From NCBI GenBank assembly GCA_035531075.1, contig DATKTO010000011.1:1-64000 (forward strand): a stretch of 64,000 bases of DNA, written 5' to 3'. Shown here piece by piece: positions 34,324 through 43,043 of the stretch (position 1 is its first letter; every line of letters starts with the position of its first letter). The notes under the pieces were generated by a model, which worked only from the letters and a program-made list of their open reading frames with translations, was not told where the DNA came from and did not search any database. The position numbers and the translations under genes are program-made. This DNA is from 39-52-133 sp035531075. GTDB taxonomy: Bacteria > Pseudomonadota > Gammaproteobacteria > Burkholderiales > Gallionellaceae.

Positions 34324-35673
34324 CAGCTGCACAATTTCCATATATTCAGGCACGCGTGCTGTCCAATGCAGCTCTTCCTCAAGATGCCGGACCATGGCGT
34401 TTGCGGCCTCCTGTTCGCCGTGGGTCACAAAAACCTGGCGCGGCGCCTTCTTCATTTTCTTCAGCCACTCAAGAATCTGACTGTAATCGGCATGCGCAGA
34501 AAGACTATCGATCGATTCGATCTGCGCCAGCACCGGTATGTCTTCGCCGTGTATCCTGATGCTTGTGGCGCCTTTCAACATCGCCGCACCGCGCGTACCC
34601 TCAGCCTGAAAGCCGGCAAACAAAATAGTATTTTTCGGATCGGGTGCAAACGCTTTCAGGTGATGCACGACCCTGCCGCCGGTGGCCATGCCGCTGCCGG
34701 CGATAATAACCATGGGCCCCTTTCTCCTGTTTAGTGCCTTGGATTCTTCGGCTGTGCGCACGATTTTCGCCACGCCACATGCAGCTTCACATTCTTTCAG
34801 TGACAATCTGTGCTCCAGATGATGACGGTAAAAAATATCCGTCGCATCGACAGCCATCGGGCTATTCAGGTAGATCGGCAAATCGGAGATTGTGCCCGCA
34901 TCTTTCAATAGGCGGATATAGTGCAACAACATCTGCGTGCGTCCCACTGCGAAAGCAGGAATGACTACGACTCCGCCACGCTGCGCGGTGCGGTTGATGA
35001 TTTCCCCCAGCAGCTGCTGTGCATCCGCCGGGGGATGTTTGCGGTTGCCATAGGTAGACTCCAGCACCAGATAATCCGTGCCTTCCAGCGGCGTGGGCGG
35101 GTTCATGATGGGATCGTCAGGCCGTCCAATATCGCCAGAAAATGTGATGCCGGTATGCTGGTCGCGCAACTCAACGCTGGCTGCGCCCGGAATGTGACCT
35201 GACGGGTACAGGCGCAATGTCATCTCGCCCAGCAAAATTTCCTGTTTGAACTCGACAGCGACCAGATGCTGCAAGGCCCGTTCAGCATCTTGCTCGGTGT
35301 ATAGCGGCAAGGCGGGGTGGTGCTTGGAAAAATCATGACGGTTGGCATACTCAGCCTGTTCTTCCTGCAGGCGTGCGCTATCGGGCAAGAGGATGGAGCA
35401 TAGATCGCGCGTGGCAGAACTGCAATATACACTGCCTTTGAAACCATGCTTGACCAGCAGCGGAAGATAGCCGCTGTGATCGATATGCGCGTGGGTAAGC
35501 ACGACAGCTGACAGTATGGAGAGGTCTATCGGCGGCCTGTCCCAGTTACGCAGGCGCAGTTGCTTCAGCCCCTGGAACAGGCCACAGTCCACCAGAATAT
35601 GCGTTGAGCCACTGCTGACCAAATACTTGGAGCCGGTGACTGTTCCTGTTGCACCCAGAAAACAGATGTCCAT
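34318..35673 (-). CDS. MBL-fold beta-CASP RNA-processing nuclease
   Basis: A 451-residue cytosolic protein. The metal centre reads LTHAHIDHSGYLP near residue 60 with later His/Asp ligands (SGHIPGAASVELRD, TFSGDIGR). The beta-CASP insert and C-terminal KPMVIIAGSGM-type region (GPMVIIAGSGMATGGRV) and the final HADYSQI/VFVTHGE motifs match the YSH1/CPSF-like nucleases of bacteria. It probably acts on RNA ends; the exact substrate is not known. It starts five bases from the AsmA-like gene stop, so both may be co-transcribed from upstream. Confidence 0.9.
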   Translation of the reverse strand: MDICFLGATGTVTGSKYLVSSGSTHILVDCGLFQGLKQLRLRNWDRPPIDLSILSAVVLTHAHIDHSGYLPLLVKHGFKGSVYCSSATRDLCSILLPDSARLQEEQAEYANRHDFSKHHPALPLYTEQDAERALQHLVAVEFKQEILLGEMTLRLYPSGHIPGAASVELRDQHTGITFSGDIGRPDDPIMNPPTPLEGTDYLVLESTYGNRKHPPADAQQLLGEIINRTAQRGGVVVIPAFAVGRTQMLLHYIRLLKDAGTISDLPIYLNSPMAVDATDIFYRHHLEHRLSLKECEAACGVAKIVRTAEESKALNRRKGPMVIIAGSGMATGGRVVHHLKAFAPDPKNTILFAGFQAEGTRGAAMLKGATSIRIHGEDIPVLAQIESIDSLSAHADYSQILEWLKKMKKAPRQVFVTHGEQEAANAMVRHLEEELHWTARVPEYMEIVQLK

Positions 35674-35678
35674 GGCGG

Positions 35679-38603
35679 CTAGCGCCCGGCTTGCAGCAAC
35701 GGCTGCGTTGGCGAACCGGACAATTGCATCGGTACACTGCCTTTATCCACGCCCCTGACGTCCACCAGCAACTTCCCTGCAAGCTCTTGATTTGAATCAA
35801 TTTCAACAAGACCACTGCCACTGACCGACCCTGCTGCAATTTTGTTCAGATAGAAGCGCTGGCTACGATTGTCAGCTTTTAAGGTACCGCTCAATTCAGT
35901 GAAACTGGTGCGTCCGCCACCACCCTGACGTGAACCGAAGCGAGCAACGGTATCGATATCCAGCTTGTTGATCACGCCATCTCTAGCTTCAAAAGTACCT
36001 TCCAGACGAGGGTCTTTATCCAGTTGCGACAGTATGTTGCCGAACATGGAAAGATTCACATCTCCGTACAATTGCCCTGTCACCCCAAAATTCGGGAACA
36101 TGCTCTGCAGCTCGAGACTTTTTGCATTTAACTGACCCTCTAACTTCCAGCCATTAGACCAGCTGAGCTTCCCCTTGCCGGTGAGCGTTCCGCCATGGAT
36201 ATGCGCAAATAAATCAGCGAAAGCAAACTCGCCGTTGACCACGAAACCACTCGCACTCAGGTCACTGAACTTGTAATTTGACAGAATCGGCAAACTGCCC
36301 TCATGGATATTTAACGCCAGCTGCAAGCCATTTTGCAGTGATTGCAGTTCAAGACCATATTTGTCGTCCTCACTTTTCAAATCCGCCTTGCTGAACTTGC
36401 CTTGCAAATCAAAATCAGCCCTGCCCTTGAACAGGGGCAGCCTGATTTCACCGTCGCTAATCTGCACACCCTTCAACTCCATCCGCGTCACAGGATATCT
36501 CTCATTTCCACCGGCCGCCTGCAACCAGAGCAGAACTTTATCCAGAGACGCAGCGCTCAAATTAACATTGCTCAACTCCATTTTGCTTATCGATCTGGTC
36601 GGCGCAAACAATGCAGAGAAATCAAAATTCAACACTGCATCTCCAACTTTCAACTCTTGCCCCTTGCCAACAGACAGGTTGTGTAACTCAAGTCTGGGCA
36701 ATGGCAATAAAGCCACACTAATTTTCTTAATCTGCACCGGCTGATTGAGTTGTACAGAAATCTCCCTTTCCAACGGCGCAATGTACTCATCCAGTGGCCA
36801 GACATAAGGCAGCACGGCCACCGCGATTAACGCCATTACAAACAAGCCCGATACTATTTTGCCAATCGGCAGCGGTTTCCGTGGAGTTCTTGCAGTTTTC
36901 TTTTGAGAACTAATCTTTGCTTCGGCAGACTGCTGGGCCTGCCGTTCTTTTTCGGCCTGTGCCTGGGTAGCGGCTCGCCGTTGCGCTTCTTCCCATTGTT
37001 TTGCCTGTTGCTCAGTCAGTTTTTTCGCATCGGCATCGGCTTTTGCCTTTGCTTCCTCCTGTGTCACTTTTAAACGATATGCTTCTTGCTCGGCCTTCAG
37101 GCGGAGCGACTCCTGCTCTGCCTTGATACGTGCAGCTTCGTCCTGCTGCGCTTTCAACTGGGCAGCGTCCTGTTCAGCCTTAACCCTCAGGTCTTCTGCT
37201 TCCTTTTGCGCTCTTTGTTCTATCGCCGCTTTAACCTTGGATCCACCTCCCGCTGACGCGGTTGCAGTTTGCTGCTTTAAAGTTGCGGCTGGCATTTTTC
37301 CTGTATCCGCCAAGGTAAATTTATCCAGCTTGAAGTTTAAAGGACCTGATTTCGGCTTCCCCTTGTCTTGCCCAAACGACTCGACAAAAGACTGCCTGAG
37401 CTTTTCTGCTGGATCGACATGCTCTTCCTTTGCTGTCGGCATATCCTGTTGCGCGCTGCGTAGCTCAGCCTGTCTGGCAAGCGATTCGGCTTTAAGGCGC
37501 GCCTCCACTTCAGCCCTGACGCGCAACTCAGCTTCGGTACGCATTTTGATCTCGGCTTCTGCCTTGACTCGGGCGAGCTCCAGTTCGGCTCGCTCTTTCT
37601 CAATCCTCAAACGCTCGGCTTCGGCACGCATTTTTATCTCGGCCTCAGCCTTGACTCTGGCAATTTCCAGTTCAGCTTGTTCTTTCTCAATTCTTAAACG
37701 CTCGGCCTCTGCCTCCCGTTTTACACGCGCCTCGGCTTCGGCTTTGGCCCGCTCCTCTGCCTCAAGCCGACTGCGCATTTCTGCCTCGGCTTTGGCTTGG
37801 GCCGCCTCAAGCTCCTGCTTCACTCTCGCTTCAGCTTCAATACGTGCACGCACTTCGGCTTCCACTCTGGCTTTGCTTGCCTCAAGCTCGGTACGCGCTT
37901 TCAGCGCTTCCTGCTCTGCTTTCAGTCGTGCCGACTCGGCCTCATTTTTCCCCCGGATTTCTGCTTCAATTCGAGCTCTCATTGCCACTTCAATTTTGGC
38001 TTTTTCCTTTGCGTCTTCATAAGCCTTCAGCTTGGCTGCCTTTGCGGCGGCTTCGACTTGAGCGGCCTGCCCAGCTTGCCCGGCCTTAGCTGGAGCTTCC
38101 GCCTCGGCCGCAGCTTCAGCCTGTGCTTTTTCTTTGGCGACTTTTGCATCGGCTTCGCTGGAACCGGCTCCTGAGGTAATGAACGAGAAATCCAGATCTG
38201 CACTCTTGCCTGCTCCAGCAGGCTCCCCTTGCTTTGGCTCGGGTGGTGGCATCGCAGTCTTGGCTATGGACGGTGGTGCGGCACCGGGAGTCGCTGCGGA
38301 TGATGGTGCAGCTTTCGGCGTTGCCATCTTTAAACCGGGCGTCGCCATTTTTAAACTTGGTTTTTGCGGCACATTGACCGGCGCTCGCGCATCCCTGATA
38401 TAGCCGCCATCTACCAGTTCCTGCAATACATTGTCTAATGCCTCTCGCAAACTGGGCGGGGCGCGTTTTGAAATTTCGCCAACGGTAGATTCATCATCAA
38501 CCAAAAACAGAATACGCTTGGCGTCACCGTAAAGCGCATCGCTCTGGCCGCTCACTTCACTTTCACCCGTATTGGTCTTTACGAAAACAGTTTTCTTATC
38601 CAT
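35679..38603 (-). CDS. Long coiled-coil/AsmA-like membrane protein
   Basis: A 974-residue protein of three parts. Residues 1-75 form a small N-terminal domain (KTVFVKTNTGESEVSGQ, ILFLVDDESTVGEI, LQELVDGGYI) that looks like a winged-helix or regulatory domain. A Pro/Ala-rich linker leads to a very long Ala/Glu/Lys/Arg-rich coiled coil (about 170-550). One helix (about 578-600, IVSGLFVMALIAVAVLPYVW) crosses the membrane. The last 375 residues resemble the AsmA/AsmA2 periplasmic lipid-transport or outer-membrane-assembly fold. AsmA proteins normally lack such a cytosolic arm. The start at 38603 replaces an earlier one that would add 20 atypical residues. The fused role is unknown. Confidence 0.75.
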   Translation of the reverse strand: MDKKTVFVKTNTGESEVSGQSDALYGDAKRILFLVDDESTVGEISKRAPPSLREALDNVLQELVDGGYIRDARAPVNVPQKPSLKMATPGLKMATPKAAPSSAATPGAAPPSIAKTAMPPPEPKQGEPAGAGKSADLDFSFITSGAGSSEADAKVAKEKAQAEAAAEAEAPAKAGQAGQAAQVEAAAKAAKLKAYEDAKEKAKIEVAMRARIEAEIRGKNEAESARLKAEQEALKARTELEASKARVEAEVRARIEAEARVKQELEAAQAKAEAEMRSRLEAEERAKAEAEARVKREAEAERLRIEKEQAELEIARVKAEAEIKMRAEAERLRIEKERAELELARVKAEAEIKMRTEAELRVRAEVEARLKAESLARQAELRSAQQDMPTAKEEHVDPAEKLRQSFVESFGQDKGKPKSGPLNFKLDKFTLADTGKMPAATLKQQTATASAGGGSKVKAAIEQRAQKEAEDLRVKAEQDAAQLKAQQDEAARIKAEQESLRLKAEQEAYRLKVTQEEAKAKADADAKKLTEQQAKQWEEAQRRAATQAQAEKERQAQQSAEAKISSQKKTARTPRKPLPIGKIVSGLFVMALIAVAVLPYVWPLDEYIAPLEREISVQLNQPVQIKKISVALLPLPRLELHNLSVGKGQELKVGDAVLNFDFSALFAPTRSISKMELSNVNLSAASLDKVLLWLQAAGGNERYPVTRMELKGVQISDGEIRLPLFKGRADFDLQGKFSKADLKSEDDKYGLELQSLQNGLQLALNIHEGSLPILSNYKFSDLSASGFVVNGEFAFADLFAHIHGGTLTGKGKLSWSNGWKLEGQLNAKSLELQSMFPNFGVTGQLYGDVNLSMFGNILSQLDKDPRLEGTFEARDGVINKLDIDTVARFGSRQGGGGRTSFTELSGTLKADNRSQRFYLNKIAAGSVSGSGLVEIDSNQELAGKLLVDVRGVDKGSVPMQLSGSPTQPLLQAGR
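37533..37706 (-). repeat. Two tandem 87-bp copies within the coiled-coil gene
   Basis: The coiled coil holds two near-identical 29-residue units, 37620-37706 then 37533-37619 on the coding strand, each with AERLRIEKE, ARVKAEAEIKMR and the differences Q/R and I/L. They keep the reading frame and probably reflect a recent in-frame duplication. Boundaries are approximate. Confidence 0.7.
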
Positions 38604-38775
38604 TTTTAGACATATCACTCGAATGCTGCGCACCTGCCTGAGCTGGCCAAAATGGCCACTCAACTTATTAATTTAATGCGTAGTATTCTATCATTCACAG
38701 TCCCGCGAAATATTAAAATTCTGACCGGTGCCGGCAGCCCAACTGAAATTATCCAATAATGTTTGAGACTAATCC

Positions 38776-38804
38776 TTGACCGAAGTGACCGGATTAAGTA
38801 TTAT
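38776..38804 (+). promoter_or_regulatory. Strong sigma-70 promoter for tRNA-Asn
   Basis: TTGACC (38776-38781) and TATTAT (38799-38804) are spaced exactly 17 bases, with a GC-rich discriminator GCCGGC, typical of stringently controlled stable-RNA promoters. The tRNA starts about 14 bases after the -10 box. Confidence 0.85.
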
Positions 38805-38818
38805 GCCGGCTTGTCAAT

Positions 38819-38894
38819 TCCCTGATAGCTCAGCCGGTAGAGCGACGGACTGTTAATCCGCAGGTCCCTGGTTCGAATCCAGGTCGGGGAGCCA
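38819..38894 (+). tRNA. tRNA-Asn (GTT)
   Basis: A 76-base cloverleaf. The acceptor arm pairs TCCCTGA with TCGGGGA, the anticodon loop CTGTTAA gives anticodon GTT, the T-arm carries GGTTCGAATCC, and CCA is encoded at the end. It has its own strong promoter. Confidence 0.97.
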
Positions 38895-39139
38895 AAAAAT
38901 TCAGCAAACCTGTAGCATCCCATCCAGAAATTCAGTCATCGTCTCTCAAGGAGATGTTTTTGTTCGCCTTACATTCAGTGAAATGATCTCTTTTCAGGAG
39001 ACTCAGCATCCCTGCAGCAACGCAAACATTATCTCTTGTTTATATCTGGATAATATGGGTAAAAACAACTCTCGATACGGGCTAAAATATTCATCTTGAA
39101 ATGGAATCTTTTCCCGAATCCCGCCATTACTCATAATTC

Positions 39140-41128
39140 ATGCTCACTACACTCAACCCTGCTCAACGCGAAGCCATAACTTATCTGGACGGCCCCATAT
39201 TGGTGCTGGCTGGTGCTGGCAGTGGAAAAACACGTGTCATCGTACAAAAATTAGCATACCTGGTGGAAAAATGCGGATATTCTCCGCGCAATATTGCGGC
39301 GATCACCTTTACCAACAAGGCCGCTAACGAAATGCGCGAACGCGTCGGCAAGCTGCTCGCAGGAAAAGATGCGAAAAGCATGACCATCTGCACCTTCCAT
39401 GCGCTGGGAATGCAGATTCTGCGCGAAGAAGCGGGTTTGCTCGGCTATAAGAAACAATTTTCGATTTTTGACACCGCAGATACCGGCAAAATAATCAGCG
39501 AATTACTGGGCGCGCCGGACAAGCAGGACATCCGCATGGCGCAAAGCATGATGTCAAACTGGAAGGCCGGTTTCATTTCCCCGGAGCAGGCCGCAAGCCT
39601 GGTTGAAACCGAAGCCGAGCAGCGCATCGCCCTGCTCTACGCGCGCTATCAGGAAACCTTGCGCGCCTATCAGGCAATGGACTTTGATGACTTGATACGT
39701 CTGCCGGTCGACCTGTTCAATCAGTTTCCCGAAGCACTGTTGCGCTGGCAGCAGCGCTTGCGCTACATACTGGTGGACGAATATCAGGACACCAATGCGT
39801 GCCAGTACCAACTGATGAAATTGCTGGCAGGGCCGCGTGCAGCGGTTACTGCAGTGGGCGATGACGATCAGTCTATATATGCCTGGCGCGGTGCCAGCAC
39901 CGCCAACATTCAGAATCTGCAAAGCGATTACCCTAACTTGAAAGTGGTTAAACTGGAACAGAATTACCGCTCCTCGCAGCGCATTCTGCAAAGCGCGAAC
40001 CATCTCATCAAAAACAATACCAAACTGTTCGATAAAAATCTGTGGAGTGAGCACGGCCTGGGCGATCAGGTGCGCATCTTCGCGGCCAAAGACGAGGAAC
40101 ACGAAGCAGAGTCGGTCGTATTGAGATTGCTTGCACATAAATTCGAGCACCGCACACGCTTTGCCGATTACGCCATCCTGTATCGCAGCAACCATTTGTC
40201 GCGCGGCTTCGAGGAACAATTACGCGCGCAGAACGTACCCTATACGGTGAGCGGCGGCACCTCATTTTTTGAGCGCGCCGAGATCAAGGATCTGGTCGCC
40301 TACCTGCGCCTCATAGCCAATCCGGACGATGATCCGGCGTTTATCCGCGCCATCACCACCCCTAGGCGTGGCATCGGCAACCAGACCCTGGAAAAACTGG
40401 CAAGCTATGCGGGCACACGCAACATCAGCCTTTTTGAAGCGGCATTTGAAAGCGCAATGGAGCAGCAATTGCCCCCGCGCCAACATGAAGAACTGCTCAC
40501 TTTCTGCAAATTTATCAACCGTATGCAAGAACGCGCCGGCAAGGAAGAATGCACACCTGTTCTGGCCGATCTGATGAGCGCTATTGATTACGAGGCATGG
40601 TTGTTCGACAGCCATGAGCCCAAACAGGCCGAAAGCAAATGGTCAAACGTGTCCGATTTTGTCGGCTGGATCAATCGAAAATCAGCTGCCGACGAAAAAA
40701 CCCTGCTGGCCATGACGCAAACCATCGCACTGATGAACCTGCTGGAGTCAAGAGAGGAAGAAGCTGATGCGGTCTCCCTCTCCACGCTCCATGCAGCCAA
40801 GGGGCTGGAGTTCGGCCATGTGTTCATGGTAGGAGTGGAAGAAGGTGTACTGCCGCACCAGCGCAGCGAAGCGCCGGAACAAATCGAGGAAGAGCGCCGT
40901 TTGATGTATGTCGGCATCACCCGCGCCCAGCGCTCGCTGCATATCAGTTACTGCATCAAACGTAGGCGTGGCAAGGAGTGGCAAAACTGTGAAGCCAGCC
41001 GCTTCCTGAAAGAGCTTCCCGCTGACGATGTGATTTTTGCGGGAGCAGTTCCTGCAGGCAGTGCGCCTGAAGTCAGCAAGGATGAGGGAATGGCAAAACT
41101 GGCAAGATTGAAAGCGATGCTGGGTTAA
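39140..41128 (+). CDS. rep: ATP-dependent DNA helicase Rep
   Basis: A 662-residue superfamily 1A helicase (UvrD/Rep type) that unwinds DNA 3'-5' and clears proteins ahead of the replication fork. Visible motifs are I AGAGSGKT (about 24-31), Ia ITFTNKAANEM, II LVDEYQDTN, III GDDDQSIYAWRGA, IV QNYRS, V SLSTLHAAKGLEF and VI RLMYVGITRAQ. The N-terminus MLTTLNPAQREAI and the length favour Rep over UvrD or PcrA. The ends of rep and the gamma-carbonic anhydrase gene are five bases apart on opposite strands. Confidence 0.94.
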   Translation: MLTTLNPAQREAITYLDGPILVLAGAGSGKTRVIVQKLAYLVEKCGYSPRNIAAITFTNKAANEMRERVGKLLAGKDAKSMTICTFHALGMQILREEAGLLGYKKQFSIFDTADTGKIISELLGAPDKQDIRMAQSMMSNWKAGFISPEQAASLVETEAEQRIALLYARYQETLRAYQAMDFDDLIRLPVDLFNQFPEALLRWQQRLRYILVDEYQDTNACQYQLMKLLAGPRAAVTAVGDDDQSIYAWRGASTANIQNLQSDYPNLKVVKLEQNYRSSQRILQSANHLIKNNTKLFDKNLWSEHGLGDQVRIFAAKDEEHEAESVVLRLLAHKFEHRTRFADYAILYRSNHLSRGFEEQLRAQNVPYTVSGGTSFFERAEIKDLVAYLRLIANPDDDPAFIRAITTPRRGIGNQTLEKLASYAGTRNISLFEAAFESAMEQQLPPRQHEELLTFCKFINRMQERAGKEECTPVLADLMSAIDYEAWLFDSHEPKQAESKWSNVSDFVGWINRKSAADEKTLLAMTQTIALMNLLESREEEADAVSLSTLHAAKGLEFGHVFMVGVEEGVLPHQRSEAPEQIEEERRLMYVGITRAQRSLHISYCIKRRRGKEWQNCEASRFLKELPADDVIFAGAVPAGSAPEVSKDEGMAKLARLKAMLG

Positions 41129-41133
41129 ACAGG

Positions 41134-41661
41134 CTACGGCATGTAGTCATTCTTGAGTTTGACATAGTGGATTGCCGAATATTCAAACCACTTCAATTCC
41201 TGCTCGGTTAATTCGCGCACCTTTTTCGCCGGACGCCCCAGCCACAGATAGCCGCCCTCAAGGTCTTTGCCTTCGGGCACCAGAGACCCTGCTCCCAGCA
41301 GCACCTTCGAACGGATAATCGCGCCATCCAGTATCACCGAACCCATTCCGATCAAACACAGGTCTTCCACCGTGCAGCCATGCAAAATCACCTTGTGACC
41401 CACCGTCACGTCGCTGCCGATACGCGCGGCATTGCCCTCGGGCAATTCGCTGTAGCGGTGGGTTACGTGGATGACGCTGCCATCCTGGATATTGCTGCGC
41501 GCACCGATGCGAATTGAATTCACATCGCCCCTGATTGAGCACATAGGCCAGATGGACGCATCTTCGCCCAATTCAACATCACCGATAACAGCGGCACTGT
41601 CATCGACATAGGCACCAGCACCGAGCTTGGGCGTACTCCCTTTAAACGAACGGATAGCCAT
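41134..41661 (-). CDS. Gamma-carbonic-anhydrase-like left-handed beta-helix protein
   Basis: A 175-residue hexapeptide-repeat protein (YrdA/CaiE type). Repeats such as AAVIGDVELGEDASIWP, IRIGARSNIQDGSVIHV and VTVGHKVILHGCTV wind the left-handed beta-helix. HVTHR and GHKVILHGC give the three-His metal site of gamma-carbonic anhydrases. Activity is unproved; many such proteins are inactive or have other substrates. It sits downstream of the unknown gene at 41691, on the same strand, with 29 bases between. Confidence 0.9.
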   Translation of the reverse strand: MAIRSFKGSTPKLGAGAYVDDSAAVIGDVELGEDASIWPMCSIRGDVNSIRIGARSNIQDGSVIHVTHRYSELPEGNAARIGSDVTVGHKVILHGCTVEDLCLIGMGSVILDGAIIRSKVLLGAGSLVPEGKDLEGGYLWLGRPAKKVRELTEQELKWFEYSAIHYVKLKNDYMP

Positions 41662-41690
41662 TTGTATTTCCTTGTTTGAATAAAAATATA

Positions 41691-42296
41691 TTATGAATTT
41701 GCCGAGTTTCCATTTTCATTGATGAGTGAAGTGCGGATCTCCTCAAGTTTTCGGTGCAAATCTTCCGCTTCGCCGTAGTCCAGAAAATATTGATAGCGAG
41801 CATGTTTTCCCAATATCTTTTGCGCATGTTTGATGGGGCAGAAATACTGCTCGGTTCGTGCAATGACCTCGGACGCATAGCCCATAATACCATTGCCATA
41901 TGAGCAATAAACGCAGTTGAATTTTTCAATGATGTTCAGGTAGGCCAAATGTCGATGATCAAACGAAATATAGTCAGATCGCCGCACTTTGGGAATGCCA
42001 TAAATTGGGAAGCAGGTCAGTTGATACAGCATGATGCATACATCACAAACAACTAATGGCACAACCATGCCGTAGATGATGGGCGCAGTAAGATAGTTCT
42101 GTGGGCGCACGGTCATAAACCAGCGAAAAACACTCACCCTGATACTGCGGTGCGTCTCTTTGATGGAGCGTTCGAATTCTATGCGCCTGCCCTGAATTTG
42201 ATAAAAAAATTTACTCCGCTGCTCAATCAATTCTGACTGAATTTCATTTTCAAGAGCATCGATCTGGTCAAGAATGCGGCGAATTCTTTCATTCAT
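41691..42296 (-). CDS. Conserved membrane-associated protein of unknown function with Cys motifs
   Basis: A 201-residue protein I cannot assign to a named family. An N-terminal coiled coil (about 1-45, LDQIDALENEIQSELIEQRSKF) is followed by two hydrophobic segments (about 68-100, YLTAPIIYGMVVPLVVCDVCIMLY). The C-terminal half has Cys-bearing motifs: FNCVYCSYGNG (about 125) and QYFCPIKHA (about 153). These could bind a metal or heme, which is inference. AGAGGT before the ATG supports the start. It is divergent from the rhodanese gene at 42486. Confidence 0.75.
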   Translation of the reverse strand: MNERIRRILDQIDALENEIQSELIEQRSKFFYQIQGRRIEFERSIKETHRSIRVSVFRWFMTVRPQNYLTAPIIYGMVVPLVVCDVCIMLYQLTCFPIYGIPKVRRSDYISFDHRHLAYLNIIEKFNCVYCSYGNGIMGYASEVIARTEQYFCPIKHAQKILGKHARYQYFLDYGEAEDLHRKLEEIRTSLINENGNSANS

Positions 42297-42485
42297 AAAT
42301 ACCTCTTATTATCATCACAAAAGGTTAACTGAATTTAATATCCAGAACCATGCAAACGCAGTATCTCAGCCACTGATGCAAATTGATAGGGTGCGAAGCA
42401 ATTAATAATTGCCAGTCAAATTAGCCAATTAACAATCTATATAGTAAAATTTGAAAATATATTTCTTCTTTCAGCCCCAGTAATC

Positions 42486-42965
42486 ATGCCACCTATAAAA
42501 ATAACAGAGCACATACCTGATTCCATGCTGGAAATTAGCGTTCCTACTGTACTTGAGCTGATCCGTTTGAAGCTGGTTTGCCTGATTGATGTCAGACAAA
42601 AATTCGAACTGGAAATGGAAGGTGAAATTCAGGGTTCCTGTTCCCTCCCCTTGTTCCGTTTCAAACAATTACTGGGTCACCAAATGACCGAAGAAGAACA
42701 TGAGATACTGGATGGGGACACGCCAGACAATCTGGATGTGCAGCACTTTCTGTCAAGCATCAATCGCTTGCATTACACTAAAGATTGTATCCTGCTGTGT
42801 TTCTGCAATAGCGGTCGCCGCAGCATGCACGCAGCCCGCATACTCAGGTCTTTGGGATATGAGCGCAGCTTTTCCCTGGCAGGCGGTTACAAAGCTTTAA
42901 TTAAGGTACTGACAGAAAAAGAAATGGAAGCTTTAAAAAACATGCCCTCGCCCATTGCAAAGTGA
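42486..42965 (+). CDS. Rhodanese-domain sulfurtransferase
   Basis: A 159-residue protein. An N-terminal rhodanese strand pattern (VCLIDVRQKFELEMEGEIQGSCSLPL) leads to the active-site loop CNSGRRS (about residue 120) that carries the persulfide Cys, then ARILRSLGYERSFSLAGGYKALIK, the typical ending. An insertion (GHQMTEEEHEILDGDTPDNLDVQHFL) lies between the halves. No signal peptide is visible, so it is probably cytosolic. The sulfur acceptor is unknown. The gene is followed by a bidirectional terminator. Confidence 0.88.
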   Translation: MPPIKITEHIPDSMLEISVPTVLELIRLKLVCLIDVRQKFELEMEGEIQGSCSLPLFRFKQLLGHQMTEEEHEILDGDTPDNLDVQHFLSSINRLHYTKDCILLCFCNSGRRSMHAARILRSLGYERSFSLAGGYKALIKVLTEKEMEALKNMPSPIAK

Positions 42966-42988
42966 AGTGAAAACAAGAATTTTCTTTA

Positions 42989-43019
42989 TAAAAAAACCCG
43001 CAAATATGCGGGTTTTTTA
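42989..43019. terminator. Bidirectional terminator between the rhodanese gene and ccmI
   Basis: AAAAAACCCGCA/TGCGGGTTTTTT forms a stem around AATA. Its A- and T-tracts serve both the rhodanese transcript and the convergent ccm operon. Confidence 0.93.
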
Positions 43020-43043
43020 TTTCCATCGCAACCTATTCGATCT

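Noticed and set aside
37123..38022. Long antisense open frame (about 299 codons) over the coiled-coil gene
   Set aside because: Its Ser/Ala/Arg-rich composition is the expected shadow of a Glu/Ala/Lys/Arg-rich coiled coil on the other strand.
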